The notes: a model not told the origin generated them from the letters alone. 64,000 nucleotides of DNA from Porphyra umbilicalis (GCA_002049455.2 KV918802.1:62001-126000); one strand, 5' to 3'; positions 9,478 to 21,200 are shown, counted from the first letter of the stretch. Translations and numbers: made by a program.

Positions 9478-11925
9478 TTGATTCGTACTCGTGTTTTTAA
9501 GGTATATTTCGTATTGATACACGTGAAGATATACGTGGCCAGCACTCGTACTCGAATTCAATCATTTGCACATACCGTACCCGAAGCTGAAAACGATACT
9601 TATGACAGGGCCTGGTGGTCGCTGGTGAATCTCTACGGGGCGGGCGACAACGAAGACGTGGTCGCGCGTTGCCGAGTGTGCGCGCTCGACGGCGTCGCTA
9701 CCGTCATCTTCCTCAAGGATGGGGTCTCTTCCAACGGTACGAAACACTATGAGGCGACGGCGATTGGGCGGGCGTCGGAATCTCGGCGTGGAGACCACTT
9801 GCGTTCCGCGCTGTACTTGGAAAAAAATATAAAGGGCGGCGCTCGGACTCGCCACACAGCCCCAGACGGCTCCATCACTAAGTTCTTGCGACCGGCGGAT
9901 CGTCGAGAGCATCACCTGAGGTTTGTCGTCATGCAGGTGATGACGTCGTCGTCGCATGCGTTTGCCAGCAGCGACTTTGTGCGCGCCTTCCTCGCCGGCT
10001 TCCGGGTCAGCAACGCCCCGCCAGCCAACAACATCCTCATCCACCACCTCACCGAGATCGCAGCCTACGTGGCGACGGACCTGCAGCGTTCGCTGGCGGA
10101 CATCGCCAAGGCGTACGGCTGCATCCCGTGGGCACACGTCTCTACAGATATGTGGACGGCGCGGCACTCTCGGGAAAGCTACGGAGCCGTCATCATTCGC
10201 TACGTGGACCTGGACACTCTCTTGCAGACGGAGAAGTCGCTGGGCGTATGGCGGTTCCCTGGCAAGCACGACCACCAGAGCATCCAGACCTGGCTGATCG
10301 CGCAGCGGGCCTCCTTCAACTTGGCTGTGTCTGACGTGGCCTCGTCCACTACAGACGCCGGTGCCAACGTCAAGAAAGCACTGGACGAGCTCGGCCCCGC
10401 GTTGATTGCCTGCGTCGTCCACGGGCTCCACAATGCGGTCCGCCACGCCCTCGGAGCATCCGGCGAAGCTCCCAATCGTCGGGCAGCGCGAGTGATGGTG
10501 GGTGGGCGCCGCACGCAGCGCGCTCGGGTGGCGTGTCGGAACGCACCAGCGAATGAGCTGCTTGGTCAGCTTCGGGCGACTGTGAGGTTTTTTCAACATT
10601 CCGACGCAGCGGCTCAGCAGATGAGTGGTCTACCAATCGCCGAGGATCCCGCCATCCGCCATCTTCAGTCCGAGATGGCCACCCGCTGGGGCTCGACCTA
10701 CCTCTCTCTGAGCCGCCTGTACACCATGTGGCCGCGCGTCACCGCCTTCTTCCGATCTCCCGCCCTAACCGCAGACCAGCGGGAGCGGCGTGTGCTTCAC
10801 CGGGACTGGGACCAGCTGCACTACATGATTACCGTCCTCGCCCCCGTGTACGAGGTGACAAATTCGGTCCAGAGCGCGACGGCGACGCTGGCCGAAGTAT
10901 TCCCACTGCTGGTACCCCTGCGGCACACCTTGCAGCAGGATGTGATCCAGGCGCCCAAGTATCCGGAGTTGCCGTTGTCCGTCGGCGCAGCCGCTATCGA
11001 GGCCTACCTGGTGTCCAACGCCGATGTGGCCGTCATGAAGATTGACAACCGCCTCTACCTGATCGAGTGGATGCACGTGGACGTTGTGGCTGGGCGCGAG
11101 TGCCTCTGTGAGGCGGCGCCGCAGACGGTGTACGTGTTGCTGCAGGAGTTGGACCGCATCTTTTTCAACCCGCAGGACAAGTCCAAGAACTGGCTTGAAA
11201 ACCTTGCTGTTTTGAAAGCGGTGGTGCTCTGTCCGGGAGGCTTGAAGCTTCTGGGGGAGGTTGCTGAGTGGATCGGCTGCGACAACCCGGCAGCAGGCGC
11301 GTTGGAGGCGGTGAAGTGGGCGGCGAAGGGGTCGTACGCCGCAGAAGAGGTCTCCAACTTGTCGCAGACCGCGGCCTCGGCGACGGCAGACGGCCATGGC
11401 GCACCCGTGTCAGACGAGCGCGCTGCCGCTCGGTCATCACTCCTGACATGGAAAGGGCGGGCTGGAGCGGAACCTTCGCCGGCTGTGGCGGCTCCCGGGG
11501 CACAACGTGTTGTGCAAGATGAGGTCGACAACGTTTTACGGCTCTGTCAAACGACGGCAGAAACGAGCGCCCTGTCGTTTTGGGGGCTGAACCGTCAACA
11601 ATTTCCGGCCCTCTTCCCTCTTGCCGCGTCTGCGCTTGGCGCGGCGGCGTCTTCTGCATCTTGCGAGCGTGAGTTTTCGATCGCTGGGCGTGTTGTGCGG
11701 CCTGAGCGGTCAAGTCTGTCAGTCACCAGCGTTGAGATGCACTCCCTCGTTGGCGCCAACGCCGACGTGCTTCCAACCGATGCGCCGCAGTGCATCCTCT
11801 CTCTGACACACGGGGCTGCTGCTGCGTTCCGGTCTGGGATGAACACGTACGTGCCGGCGGCAGGGGACGGGGAGGAGGAAGAGCATTGGACGAGCGGGAC
11901 AGACGAGGAGGAGTTGGAGGATTGA
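9478..11925 (+). CDS. hAT-family transposase
   Basis: An uninterrupted frame of about 815 codons ends at TGA. It begins upstream of any in-frame ATG, so the true start or a first exon is uncertain; the first ATG lies only at about 9,931. The N-terminal part has a degenerate BED-like finger (CRVCALDG ... SNGTKHY). The RNase H-fold core shows STDMWTARHSRESYGAVI (first Asp near 10,147), TTDAGANVKKAL (second Asp near 10,355), CVVHGLHNAV and EMATRWGSTYLSL. The hATC dimerisation region is at about 11,575-11,755, with SCEREFSIAGRVVRPERSSL carrying the conserved Glu. An acidic tail follows. The core residues are present, so this copy could be active if its ends exist. Terminal inverted repeats and the 8-bp duplication were not found by eye. 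Confidence 0.88.
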   Translation: MIRTRVFKVYFVLIHVKIYVASTRTRIQSFAHTVPEAENDTYDRAWWSLVNLYGAGDNEDVVARCRVCALDGVATVIFLKDGVSSNGTKHYEATAIGRASESRRGDHLRSALYLEKNIKGGARTRHTAPDGSITKFLRPADRREHHLRFVVMQVMTSSSHAFASSDFVRAFLAGFRVSNAPPANNILIHHLTEIAAYVATDLQRSLADIAKAYGCIPWAHVSTDMWTARHSRESYGAVIIRYVDLDTLLQTEKSLGVWRFPGKHDHQSIQTWLIAQRASFNLAVSDVASSTTDAGANVKKALDELGPALIACVVHGLHNAVRHALGASGEAPNRRAARVMVGGRRTQRARVACRNAPANELLGQLRATVRFFQHSDAAAQQMSGLPIAEDPAIRHLQSEMATRWGSTYLSLSRLYTMWPRVTAFFRSPALTADQRERRVLHRDWDQLHYMITVLAPVYEVTNSVQSATATLAEVFPLLVPLRHTLQQDVIQAPKYPELPLSVGAAAIEAYLVSNADVAVMKIDNRLYLIEWMHVDVVAGRECLCEAAPQTVYVLLQELDRIFFNPQDKSKNWLENLAVLKAVVLCPGGLKLLGEVAEWIGCDNPAAGALEAVKWAAKGSYAAEEVSNLSQTAASATADGHGAPVSDERAAARSSLLTWKGRAGAEPSPAVAAPGAQRVVQDEVDNVLRLCQTTAETSALSFWGLNRQQFPALFPLAASALGAAASSASCEREFSIAGRVVRPERSSLSVTSVEMHSLVGANADVLPTDAPQCILSLTHGAAAAFRSGMNTYVPAAGDGEEEEHWTSGTDEEELED

Positions 11926-12565
11926 CAACGCGCGCCTGGTGCGAGCGATGTGTGTTAGAGCTGCCTGTACACATGATATCTTCGTTTGTAATCATTGCCT
12001 CCTTTCATATTTCCATGGTCCGGGCGTAGCAGCAATGGCGTGTCTTAAAAGTTGAGGTCGAGCACCGTTGTGGATGTTGATCTTCGTTGGCTGCGTACGG
12101 GTACCGAAGTGACGGAGATGAGGGTGATGGTGAGCTCGTGTGGTCGACTCTTCCTGGCAAAGTGAACAAAGGCCTACATGTACGTACATAGATCAGCACA
12201 GTCACGCGTCCTTGAGAACCCTTGTCACGTTATGGCACGCACTGGTTGGTGGTAATCACGTTGGTAGGGGGACAGCTCTGGAGCATCGCAGTAGACTATG
12301 ACAACCACTTCACTGTCGGAGCAGGCGACAGGCATTAGTGCAGAACAGCACCTGGGGCGCACATCCCAGAAGTGTGGTGCGTGATACGCGATATGGTGTG
12401 CATGATACGCAAAATGAGCGTCTACCAGCCTCCACACCACCACCGATGACCATGAAAATAAAGGGAACAGAATGAGGAGATGGCAATACCAGCGACGCAC
12501 AGGCACGATTAAACATGAAAAAACCAGCAACAGAGTGAGAAAATAAAATAGTCGTTGAACATAAA
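11926..12565. other. 3' flank of hAT gene; no gene seen
   Basis: AT-richer sequence with ATACGC words repeated near 12,385-12,410. It is probably hAT 3' sequence plus spacer. Confidence 0.3.
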
Positions 12566-12569
12566 GACA

Positions 12570-14075
12570 TGAGACTAATAAAACTCTCCACTGTGTTCGT
12601 CGAGGTTCTGTTCCACACGCCAGGCACAAGTCAATTCTCTACCACCGCTGACACACCGGCGCCGATAGCCGACAAACCGCCCAGCGCACAGCTCTTGCAC
12701 TTCTCGTCACCGGACGTCACGACCTTTATCACCAGCGATGTGCCCGCGCCGGCAACCGACACGTCTGCCGCCATCCGCGCCTTGCTTCAGTTCACAGTGC
12801 TTAACGGCGTGACTGCGCCCACCGCCGACGCGCCCACGCCGACGACCGACTCGGCGCCCACCACCCGCATGATATCGAGCTTTGAACTGCTCGGCGGCAC
12901 GACCGCAATCACCGCCGACGTGTGCAGTCTAACGGCCAAAACGCAGCCCAACGCCATCGTGTTCTTGCAATTCGTGTCGCACGACAGCACGACCACCACC
13001 TTCACCGATGCACCCCCGCGCGTGGCCTACACGACGTCCAGAACTCAGTAGGTCCTCTCTTTCACGTCGTACGGCCAGATGATCGTCCCCGCCGCTGGCG
13101 CGTCCGTGTCTACGGCCGACATGCCGCAGAGCACACGGGTACTCTTGGTGTTGGATGGGATATCCGGCTTTACCACTGCCAACGTGTGCACGGCCGCGCC
13201 CGGGACCAACAAGGCACGTTCTGGGAGCTTTTCAGTTGAAAGTACACAATTAAACGCTCGCCAATGCTGCCGATGCGCCGGCGCCGACACTCGACACGCC
13301 ACCCGATTTGACAGCAGATACGGCACCCCGCACTCACAAATTGTCCATCTTGGAACTGCTGGACGCAGCGACTGGCACGACCACCGACACCCCTACGGCA
13401 GCCGTCCACACGCGGCTGCGCAGCGTGTAGCTGTTCTTCCACTCTGTCACGATGTGCGGCAAGTCCGCCAAAGCGTCCGCCACGACGGCCGACGCGCCCG
13501 CCCGCCATGACCGCCGACGCAACCGCGCCGTCCGACCACACGCCGCCCAGCATCCACTTGCTCTTTCTGGTGCCGACAACGCCCGTCACGTCCGCCGGCA
13601 CGTGCTACCGCACGTACGCAACCACGGCCAGCGCGACCTTGCAGACCAACGACACGCCGCTCACAACCTGGGACATCTCGATCTTGGAGCCGCCAGACAG
13701 CCCAACCGGCACGACCGCCGCCGCCCACGTGCCACCCGTACACCCACCTCGCAGCGTCCAGGTGTTATTCGACGCGGAGACGACGTGAGGCATGTACGCC
13801 ATCGCACCCGCTACGACGGCCGACGCGCCCGCCCGCCACGACGGCCGACGCGCCCGCGCCGTCCGACCACACGCCGCCAAGCATCCCCTTGTTCTTTTTG
13901 GTGGCGACGACGCCCGTCGCGTCCGCCAGCACTTTCAACACATAGTCCGCCACAACCGCTATGGCGCCATTGCAGACCTACGGCACGCCGCTCAGCAACC
14001 AGGTGCTCATTGTCATGGCGCTGCTCGACAGCACAACCATGACTGCCGACGGGCCCAGCATGGCGTTCATCGGTA
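12570..14075 (-). pseudogene. tandem-repeat protein pseudogene (beta-helix-like modules)
   Basis: The reverse strand holds at least three modules of about 350 bp. Each has a hydrophobic, Val/Ser-rich pattern, for example NTWTLRGG then AAAVVPVGLSGGSKIE, and NSYTLRSRVW then VSVVVPVAASSSSK. A shared block GMLGGVWSDGA / WMLGGVWSDGA separates modules. After that block two copies carry the same local repeat of GCGCGTCGGCCGTCG, about 23 bp, which breaks the frame at the same place. In-frame TAG codons occur where the sister module has TTG. The alternation of short beta-like strands resembles secreted right-handed beta-helix proteins, but that is inference. No start or signal peptide remains. Confidence 0.45.
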
Positions 14076-14077
14076 AG

Positions 14078-14322
14078 GGACTGGGGAGGAAGTAGCAGTG
14101 GCGGTAGAGCCAGGCGCGAGGTGTGGCAGAGGCGGGGGAGGGGGGGCGTACGAGAACCAGTCGCAAGCACAACTCACATCCGGATGGCACGCTGGGAAGA
14201 GACTGGGGAGGAAGGAAAAGTGGGGGGGGAGCCAGGTGCGGGGGGTGGCAGAGGCGGGGGAGGAGAGGCGCCCGAGAGCCGGTCGAAAGCACAACTCACG
14301 CTCACATGGCGCGTTGGGGTGG
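14078..14322. repeat. tandem duplication, ~122-bp unit
   Basis: Two copies start at 14,078 and 14,200, each beginning GACTGGGGAGGAAG. Each contains GTGGCAGAGGCGGGGGAG and ends near GCACAACTCAC. The copies differ at roughly one site in six. The G-rich middle varies in run length. Confidence 0.8.
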
Positions 14323-15060
14323 CCGATGTGCAGCTGGCCTCGAAACACTGCACGAGCACTGAGCCGCCCATGTCTGGCTGCATCCAACCTGTCGCAGCTT
14401 CGACAGGCACGCCCCTCGCATGCGCCTTTCAGGGCGCATGGCGTCACCGCACAGCTGTGGCTGTGCGCACGGGGCGAGAGAATTGGAATTCGTGAATCGC
14501 AAATATAATGAAAAATTACTCGTGCCGTTCGCACCGACGCTTCCATCGTCGTCGCGGTCACCATGTTGGTGAGGTGCTGCGTGTCTATCCCGGCCGTCGT
14601 CGTCGGCTGAGTATTTTGCTTCCTGCGACGGCAACAGTCTCTGGTTCGTGAGCCTGTACGCCCCGCATTGTCGAAAAACGGTACGAATTTGAAATCCTTT
14701 GCATTCGGGAATCGGATCGGACGACTGGAAAAGTGAGCAGTCGCGCGTGTCGCGGGAGTGCCCCCCCCCCCCCCCCGCGTCTGCGCCGCGATCGAAGGGC
14801 TTTGGCGGCACTTGCTGACCACAGCTCCTTCTCCGCGTCCCACTGCCCGCCGTGATGGTGCGAACCGCTTCGCTCCGCCCCCCACACGCACTGTCTGTCG
14901 CGCTTGGTCGTCGCAGCAGCACGTTACGTCAGCTGCGCGGTGGTTCTCGTCAACCGTGGAGAGCTGGTCGGAGTCGCACTTGTTTAGGTCCGGAGCGCCC
15001 CTCGCGCAAAGGTTGTTTGCGCCTCACCACCAGTAACAGCGCCCCATTATTTTTGCAACG
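14323..15060. other. unassigned sequence with C16 homopolymer
   Basis: Includes an unbroken run of about 16 C at 14,761-14,776 and an AT-rich patch at 14,485-14,520. Reverse-strand frames contain an isolated NGTSNFSLYLR that faintly recalls a BED finger, but no flanking Cys/His pattern supports it. Confidence 0.35.
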
Positions 15061-15476
15061 CGGGGGTCGAGGGGGACGGGGCAGAGGAGCGAAGGGGGGC
15101 GAGGGGGGGAGGGCGAGGAGCGGGGGGGGATGAGGGGGGGGGGGGGCAGCGGCAGCTACTCAGGGCGCAGCCGAGCTCAGAGAACAAAGACGTGGTGAGC
15201 AGTCCTAAAAGAGGAAGCGTAGACCTGGGAGCAAGTTGATGAGATGGCCCACAGATGCGTGAGGCGCCCGGGTCGAGGGGGAAGGGGGCGAGGAGCGAGG
15301 GGGGGCGAGGGGGGGAGGGGCAAGGAGCGGGAGGGGATGAGGGGGGGGGGGGCAGCGGCAGCTACTCAGGGCGCAACCGAGCACAGAGAACAAAGATGTG
15401 GTGGGCACTCCTGAAAGAGGAGGCGTGGACCTGGGAGCAAGTTGATGAGCTGGCCCACCGATCCATGAGGCACCCG
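15061..15476. repeat. tandem duplication, ~206-bp G-rich unit
   Basis: Copies start near 15,065 and 15,271 (both GGTCGAGGGGGA). Each has a purine-only G-run block, then GCAGCGGCAGCTACTCAGGG, then a segment ending GGGAGCAAGTTGATGAG. In the second copy that last segment encodes EEAWTWEQVDELAHRS. In the first copy two Trp codons have become TGA and TAG, so a short coding piece was duplicated and one copy decayed. The G-run blocks are strong G-quadruplex candidates. Confidence 0.8.
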
Positions 15477-15639
15477 TGCTACCTGGGACAGAGAGGCCGA
15501 CCTCACAATTGAGCCGAAGACTGCCGCAACGACGACAGCAAGCGCGGTTGGAACCCGCGCCAGCCTCAGTCAGCCCACTGGATGCTCTCGTTTGATTGGC
15601 GCACGTGGCGGGCCCGACTGTCTTCCATTGCAGACGAGT

Positions 15640-15935
15640 CGCAGCGATCGCGAAGATGATTCAACCATTCGATATTTTAAGCATACTCTCATCCAACAAA
15701 TTTCATATCGCTATCCGATACTCGACCGAGGTGCCAACTCTGTGCACTCGAAAATCTGAGTATGTCAATTACTTGTACTCGGGCGTAGACAGAAATACTC
15801 GGCACCCGAGAAAGAAACACATCTGGCTCCCTACCCGAACTTGTGAAATAGAACAGGGCCAGATACTTGACTCAGGACAAAATGTGGTACTAATGAAAGG
15901 GCCTGGTGGGCTCGGACCGCCCCAAGTCAGCCTGT
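15640..15935. other. hAT-type end remnant
   Basis: AT-richer block with repeated (T)ACTCG words, an ACCCGAA motif and GGGCCTGGTGG near its right side. The 5' part of the hAT gene region (9,485-9,620) has the same words in the same order. This suggests a decayed end of a related element. No coding capacity is visible. Confidence 0.35.
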
Positions 15936-16043
15936 AGTAGCCTTGTCGCCGTCTATCCGAACATGTTTCCTGTCAGCAACGAGCCACGGGGCTCTTGTCA
16001 GCGAGCGGAACTAAGAGAGGGCAATAAAATAGTACAGTTTACT

Positions 16044-18076
16044 TCATGCCCAGTCAGGTCCCGCAGAACCATCCCCGTCCTCATCGTCCAAAGCGGGCAC
16101 GTCTGTGTCACCGTCGAGGGGTTGCAAGCCAGCGCCAGAGGGAAACGGCAAAGGAGTGAGAGACACAAACGGGGAAGAGCGGGAAATTGGGCGGGCACCT
16201 AGCAAGGTGCAGGGTGCAGGTGCCCCGTCAGTACCAGCAACCATGCGATCGAGGGATGACGACGGCGTGAGAGAAAGAGAACCATCGGCAGAGGTCACGC
16301 ACGGAGACACAAAAGAAACATCACGGTGGGGCACACTGGATCCATGTGATGTGAGTCCTAGATGCATGTTCACACCCATCGATGCACACGGTGCAGGTGG
16401 AGCAGCGGCTCTCGACAACGAGACAGGCGCCCTCTCTCTCGTTGTTCTGTCCTCGATAGGAGCGAGGCCATCTGCAGAAGACGGCGGTGCCGGGACTTGG
16501 CTCGTGCTCAATGCTCCACCGTCCGCGGCCGGGTCACCCCTTGCCCTCTTGTGAACCACGCCTCGGGGCTCAGCTGCCGCCCTTGTGCTCGGTGGCGGGC
16601 GCTTGACGCGACTGCGCGCTAGTCGTGCAATACCCTGGGAAGCCGACAGCGCTGCTGGTGGCGCTGCAAGTGGCTCTGCGGTAGGCGCCGCCGGCTTCGG
16701 TGGCGTGTCGGCTTGGTCTGCTGCTGCGGGGTTACCGGCATGCACCGGTGGCCCCCCGTGACGGCGAACGGCTTTGCGGTAGGCGCGACGGAGCGTGGCG
16801 TTCTTGGCCTTGTCAGCCGCAAGGAGAACGTCTACCTCCGTTTGGCGCTCAGCAAGAAGCTCGCTGCTTCGGAGCGCAGGCGGCGCCGCCGACGTTCCAC
16901 TTTCGATCACCTCCGCGCCGCCGCCATCCTCGAGTGTCGGCAAAAGTGCCACGGCGTCTGCCAGACCGGCCGTCTTAAAGTTGTGGCAGGCCGCCGCCCC
17001 CAGTGGCACCATGCCAAAAACAGGTGCACGACCGTCGGACGCCATCTGCGTCATGATGAAGCAACACGAGGGCTCCCAAGTGCCCACGAGGAGCATGCCG
17101 GCAATAGTGGTTGCTAGCGGGGGCTTGAGGGACGGGGCAATGCGAACGACGTCGATGGTGTCGTCCAGGCTTTGCAACTTGATGTACCGGAGCGCCTTTA
17201 CCGCCCAGCGGTCGATGACCGGGTTGATACCGCTCATGTCGACCATGACGATCCACTTGGACGAGCACGTCGGCCGCGTCGGGTGCAATGTGAACGCGAC
17301 CGTCCCAGGCACCGGCAGGACTGGCGCGGCGCCGCGCGGAAGGCTCCAGGATTGCCACCATTGTGTGAGAGGTTTCGCAGAGAGGACCAGTCCGGCTCCG
17401 CATCGGTTGCCGTGATCACGCCCGGGTTCGTGCTTTGGCCGCTGTGCATGCGCGTCAACGTCACTACCCCGTCCATCAGCATCTTGCGGAGCACGTCCTT
17501 GCAGTCCGACCGCACTAGCATCTTAAAAAGCACAGCCTTGACAGCGACCACAGCTTCCGTTGAGGGCTTGACTGTGGGCTGGCTCTTGATCTCAGTCTTC
17601 TTGGTTTCGTCGCCAGCAACCTCTACCAGCGACGCAGCTGTGGGGTCGTCTGTGGTGACATCAAGCGGGGGTAGATAGCAGCGATCGACGACAAGGCCGC
17701 CCTCGTTGGGCAGCCCATCAGCATCGTAGCCGCCAGCAGCATCCTCCCCAGTGGCATCCCCTCCAGCGGCACCAAGCGGTCGACCCCGACGCAGGACCAA
17801 GCCGCCCTCTGGGATGAGGCTGCCATCGCCGTCGTCGCCACCGTCCTCGGCGACTGGATCGGCGTCGCCTTCCGCCACCTTGTCATCGCCATGAGTTGCC
17901 ACGCATGCTTCCGCGTGGCTCAGACCGACTGCAGCTACAGGAGCGCGATTGGCGCGAGTGGCGGAAATTCGCAGGCTCTCCAACCGAAGCGTGGTTGCCT
18001 CGGAGAGCGCCTCCAGCTCCTTGTGCCGGTAAGTGTTGAACAGGAGATGTTCAGCTCCCCAGGCCAGTCACACCGG
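16044..18076 (-). pseudogene. gene A: unknown protein, paralogue of gene B
   Basis: Reading leftward, a coiled-coil-like start (about 18,050-17,950, RHKELEALSEATTLRLESLR) leads to an acidic/Gly-rich linker. A conserved block follows (KDVLRKMLMDGVVTLTRM, about 17,500). One frame change occurs near 17,300-17,400, then the main conserved domain: SKWIVMV, GINPVIDRWAVKALRY, PPLATTIAGMLLVGTW, GRAPVFG and AACHNFKTAGLADAVALL. A second helical segment (AERQTEVDVLLAADKAKN) and a basic, Pro/Ala-rich tail with KRARG follow, ending at TGA 16,044-16,046. Gene B at 40.6-42.0 kb matches block by block. Function unknown. The helical, basic design suggests a nucleic-acid or capsid-type element protein. The frame change may be a mutation or an intron. 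Confidence 0.6.
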
Positions 18077-18077
18077 T

Positions 18078-18110
18078 CATGTAGCGTAGTTGGTTTTTGA
18101 CCTCTCAACA
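18078..18110 (+). other. probable end of Copia 5' LTR
   Basis: The primer-binding site begins at 18,111, so the bases just before it, ending CTCTCAACA, should be the 3' end of the 5' LTR. Only a short stretch separates it from gene A. No matching sequence was found after the Copia gene, so LTR limits are undefined and the 5' LTR may be truncated. Confidence 0.35.
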
Positions 18111-18124
18111 GGTTATGGGCCCAG
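18111..18124 (+). promoter_or_regulatory. primer-binding site, half-tRNA (initiator Met) type
   Basis: GGTTATGGGCCCAG is the exact reverse complement of the conserved anticodon-arm sequence of eukaryotic initiator tRNA-Met (CTGGGCCCATAACC). Drosophila copia and yeast Ty5 prime from this internal half-tRNA site instead of the tRNA 3' end. It lies 156 bases before the gag ATG, as expected. Confidence 0.8.
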
Positions 18125-18266
18125 AGTCGCTGGTGATCATCGTCGTCTTCCGCTCTGTCGTTTGCGGGACGACGCTCGTTGGGCTGCCGTGTGTTCCGGC
18201 GTCGGGCGGGCGGGCTTAGCCTCCCACGTCGTCAGTGCCGCGCCTCGGGGCGCGGTTGTCATCGTC

Positions 18267-21200
18267 ATGTCGGAGTACGGGCGCTACGGTGGCCCTCGCG
18301 TCGCGCAGTTGGACGACGACTAAAAGGTCTGGGCCGTGTACTGCCGTGCACAGCTCATCAAGGAAAAGGTCTGGTCAGCGGTCGTGACGGACCGCCCCGC
18401 GTCCGGGAGTGATGCCAAGGGCAACTTGGTGGCGGACGCGTGGGACATCATGAACGAGTCGGCGTTGGCGACCATCCAGATGTCGGTCAAACCGGTTCAT
18501 CTCTATTCGGTGACGGCGGTCAGTACGGCCAAGTACGCGTGGGACGCGCTCAAGGACATCTTTGAGGCGCTTGACAACGCACGGCTGCTGCAGCTCATGC
18601 ACGAGCTGAGCATCCTCAAGAAGGGCGGCGACGAGAACATCATAAAGTACACGTCGCGCGCCAAGGGCTTCCGCCAAGAACTCGCCATGCTGGGCAACCA
18701 GGAGGACGAGAACACACTCGTGCTTCAGATTCTGTCGGGTCGTCCAGCAGAGTATGACATGATCAAGACCGTCCTGGAGAACATGGACGGGAAGCGCAGC
18801 CTCGCCGACGTGAGCGCCAAGCTGCTCACAGTGGTGCAGCGGGGAAGCCGAGGGCGGTCGTCGTCGACGACTGGCGTCCAGTCGCAAGCGTTTGCGGCAT
18901 CGGCTGCCAAGAAGCCGTGGGACAAGAAGGCGGTCGTGTGCTACTAATGCGAAAAGAAGGGGCATATGAAGCGCGACTGCCTCAAGAAGAAGGCCGACGA
19001 CGCCAAGGGCAACAAAAAGCCAAACGGCGGGCGTCGGCATGGTGGCGGGGGCGGTGGTGCACCTCCCCGTGCCGCATTGGCCTACGCTGCGTCAGCCGGC
19101 CAGGCCGGGAAGCACAAGGCTTCCGAGGGCACCAGCGAGTTCTCAACCTGGGTGCTGGACTCCGGCGCGACCAACCATATGGCCGCCGGGGACAAGGGCT
19201 TCACCGTCAAGACGTCGTGGAGCGGGGCCGAGGTCACTCTGGCCGACGGTCATAAGGTGTCCATCAAGGGGCACGGATACGTCTCCATGGACGTTGGGAC
19301 GGGCAACACCAAGGCTCGCATGGTCCTTGGCGAGGCCATGCTCGTGCCAGACCTGACAGACAACCTTTTGTCTGTCCGTGCGGTCGACCGCCGCGGCGGA
19401 GCGGTGGTGTTTGTCGGAGACGCCTGCTACATCCTTAGCGATAGGGAGGCGGTACTCGCGAGCGGGGTGTTGAGCAACGCGTCTGTCGTCGGTTCGGTCA
19501 AAGAGTCCGAGAACTACGTGCTCAAGGTGACCCCGGTCAAGGAGTCGGCAAGCGCCGCGTCCACACGCATGGAAGGCGAGGCGGAGCTGTGGCACCGCAG
19601 GTTCAACCACTTGGGCTTCGAGAACTTCAAGCGAGTGGTCGGAATGGTCAACGGGATTCCAGCTTCGGTGGCGGACGCCAAGCACGTTCTTGGCACGGTG
19701 TGCGTCCCGTGTGTCGACGGCAAGATAGCGCGTGCTCCGCACTATCGCTCGACTACAACGACCACCAAGTGCGAGTTGGTTCACACCGACGTCGATGGGC
19801 CCTTGTCGGAGTCGCTAGGTGGTTCAGTATTCTTCATGACGCTTATGGAGGACTCTACTGGCTTCATCACGGCGACGCCCATCAAGACTAAAGGGATGGT
19901 ACCGGACGTCATCAAGGCCCGCATTGCGCAGCTTGAGACCCGCACCGGGCGCAAAGTGAAGCGGGTGCGCCACGATGGCGCAAAGGAGTACGTCAGCCAC
20001 GACATGAAGGAGTGGTATGACAACAAGGGCATCACGTCGGAGAAGACGGCGCCGTACTCATCGCAGAAGAACGGCAAGGCGGAGCGCGCCAACCGCTACA
20101 TTATGGAGCGGGTTCGCGCGCCACTGCTGGACGCCGGTACGGAAGAGGAGCTGTGGGCTGAGGCGCTCTCCTCGGGCATCCATGTGCTCAACCCGTCCCC
20201 CAAGGCGGGGCAAGATGTGACGCCCCTCGAGGCGCTCACGGGGCGACGCTTCGACGTGAAGGGATTTCGCGTCTGGGGGAGCCGGGCCCGGGCTCTCAAG
20301 CCCAAGCAGCAGCAGCGCAAGCTGGAAGCAAGGACCGATGTTGGCCGCTTTGTTGGCAACACCGTTGGTGGGAAAGCCTACCGCATCCTCTAGGATGATT
20401 CAAACAAGATCTTCGAGCGCCGAGACGTGCTCATGGAGGAGATCCCGTGCAAGACCATCAACAAGATTTCTTCTCCTGGGTCAAGCGCCAGTCCTTGCCT
20501 GACGGCGTGGACGGATGGTAACAAGGAGGACGGTGCGATGGACATGCTGGACGCGGAAATCCCCAGCGGGGACGAGTATGATCCGCAGCAGTCGCCAGAG
20601 AGCGACGGCGCGCCGGACGAGGAGGCCGTCCATGACGCGGAAGACGGAGATGGAGATGACGCCGGCGAGGACGCGGCGCCTCCAGAGGGGCACCAAGTGC
20701 TGCCTGACTCCACGACGGAGAGTGATGACGATGGGGCGCAAGCACCCCGGCGGTCCAAGCGCAAGCCGGCACCAAAGATTACCTGCTGGGAGAGCAACCC
20801 GAAGGCGTACGTGGCAGCGGGGCCCTTTGGTGGCGCTACGTCTGCCTGGGACCTGAGCAAGCCGCCGACTAACGCGAAGGAGGCGCGTGCACGCTCGGAC
20901 TGGCCGCTATGGGAGGCGGCAGAGAAGGAAGAGTACCTGGCGCACAAGAAGCTTGGTACCTGGTCCAAGACCAAGAACAACAACAAGCGCAAGGCGGTCA
21001 AGACTCGATACGTGTACGACATCAAGCGCGATTCGGAGGGCAACGTGACGAGGTAAAAAGCGCGCCTGGTCGTGCAAGGCTTCAACCAAGTGCCGGGGCG
21101 TGATTTTGACGAGACGTGGGCGCCAGTGCCCAGCTCGGCAACAACACGCGCACTCTTCGCGGTGGCCGCGGCCAAGGACTGGGAGGTTCACCACGTGGAC

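Noticed and set aside
14302-14922. BED zinc-finger phrase NGTSNFSLYLR on the reverse strand
   Set aside because: No paired Cys or following His-x-H, and no transposase domain nearby.
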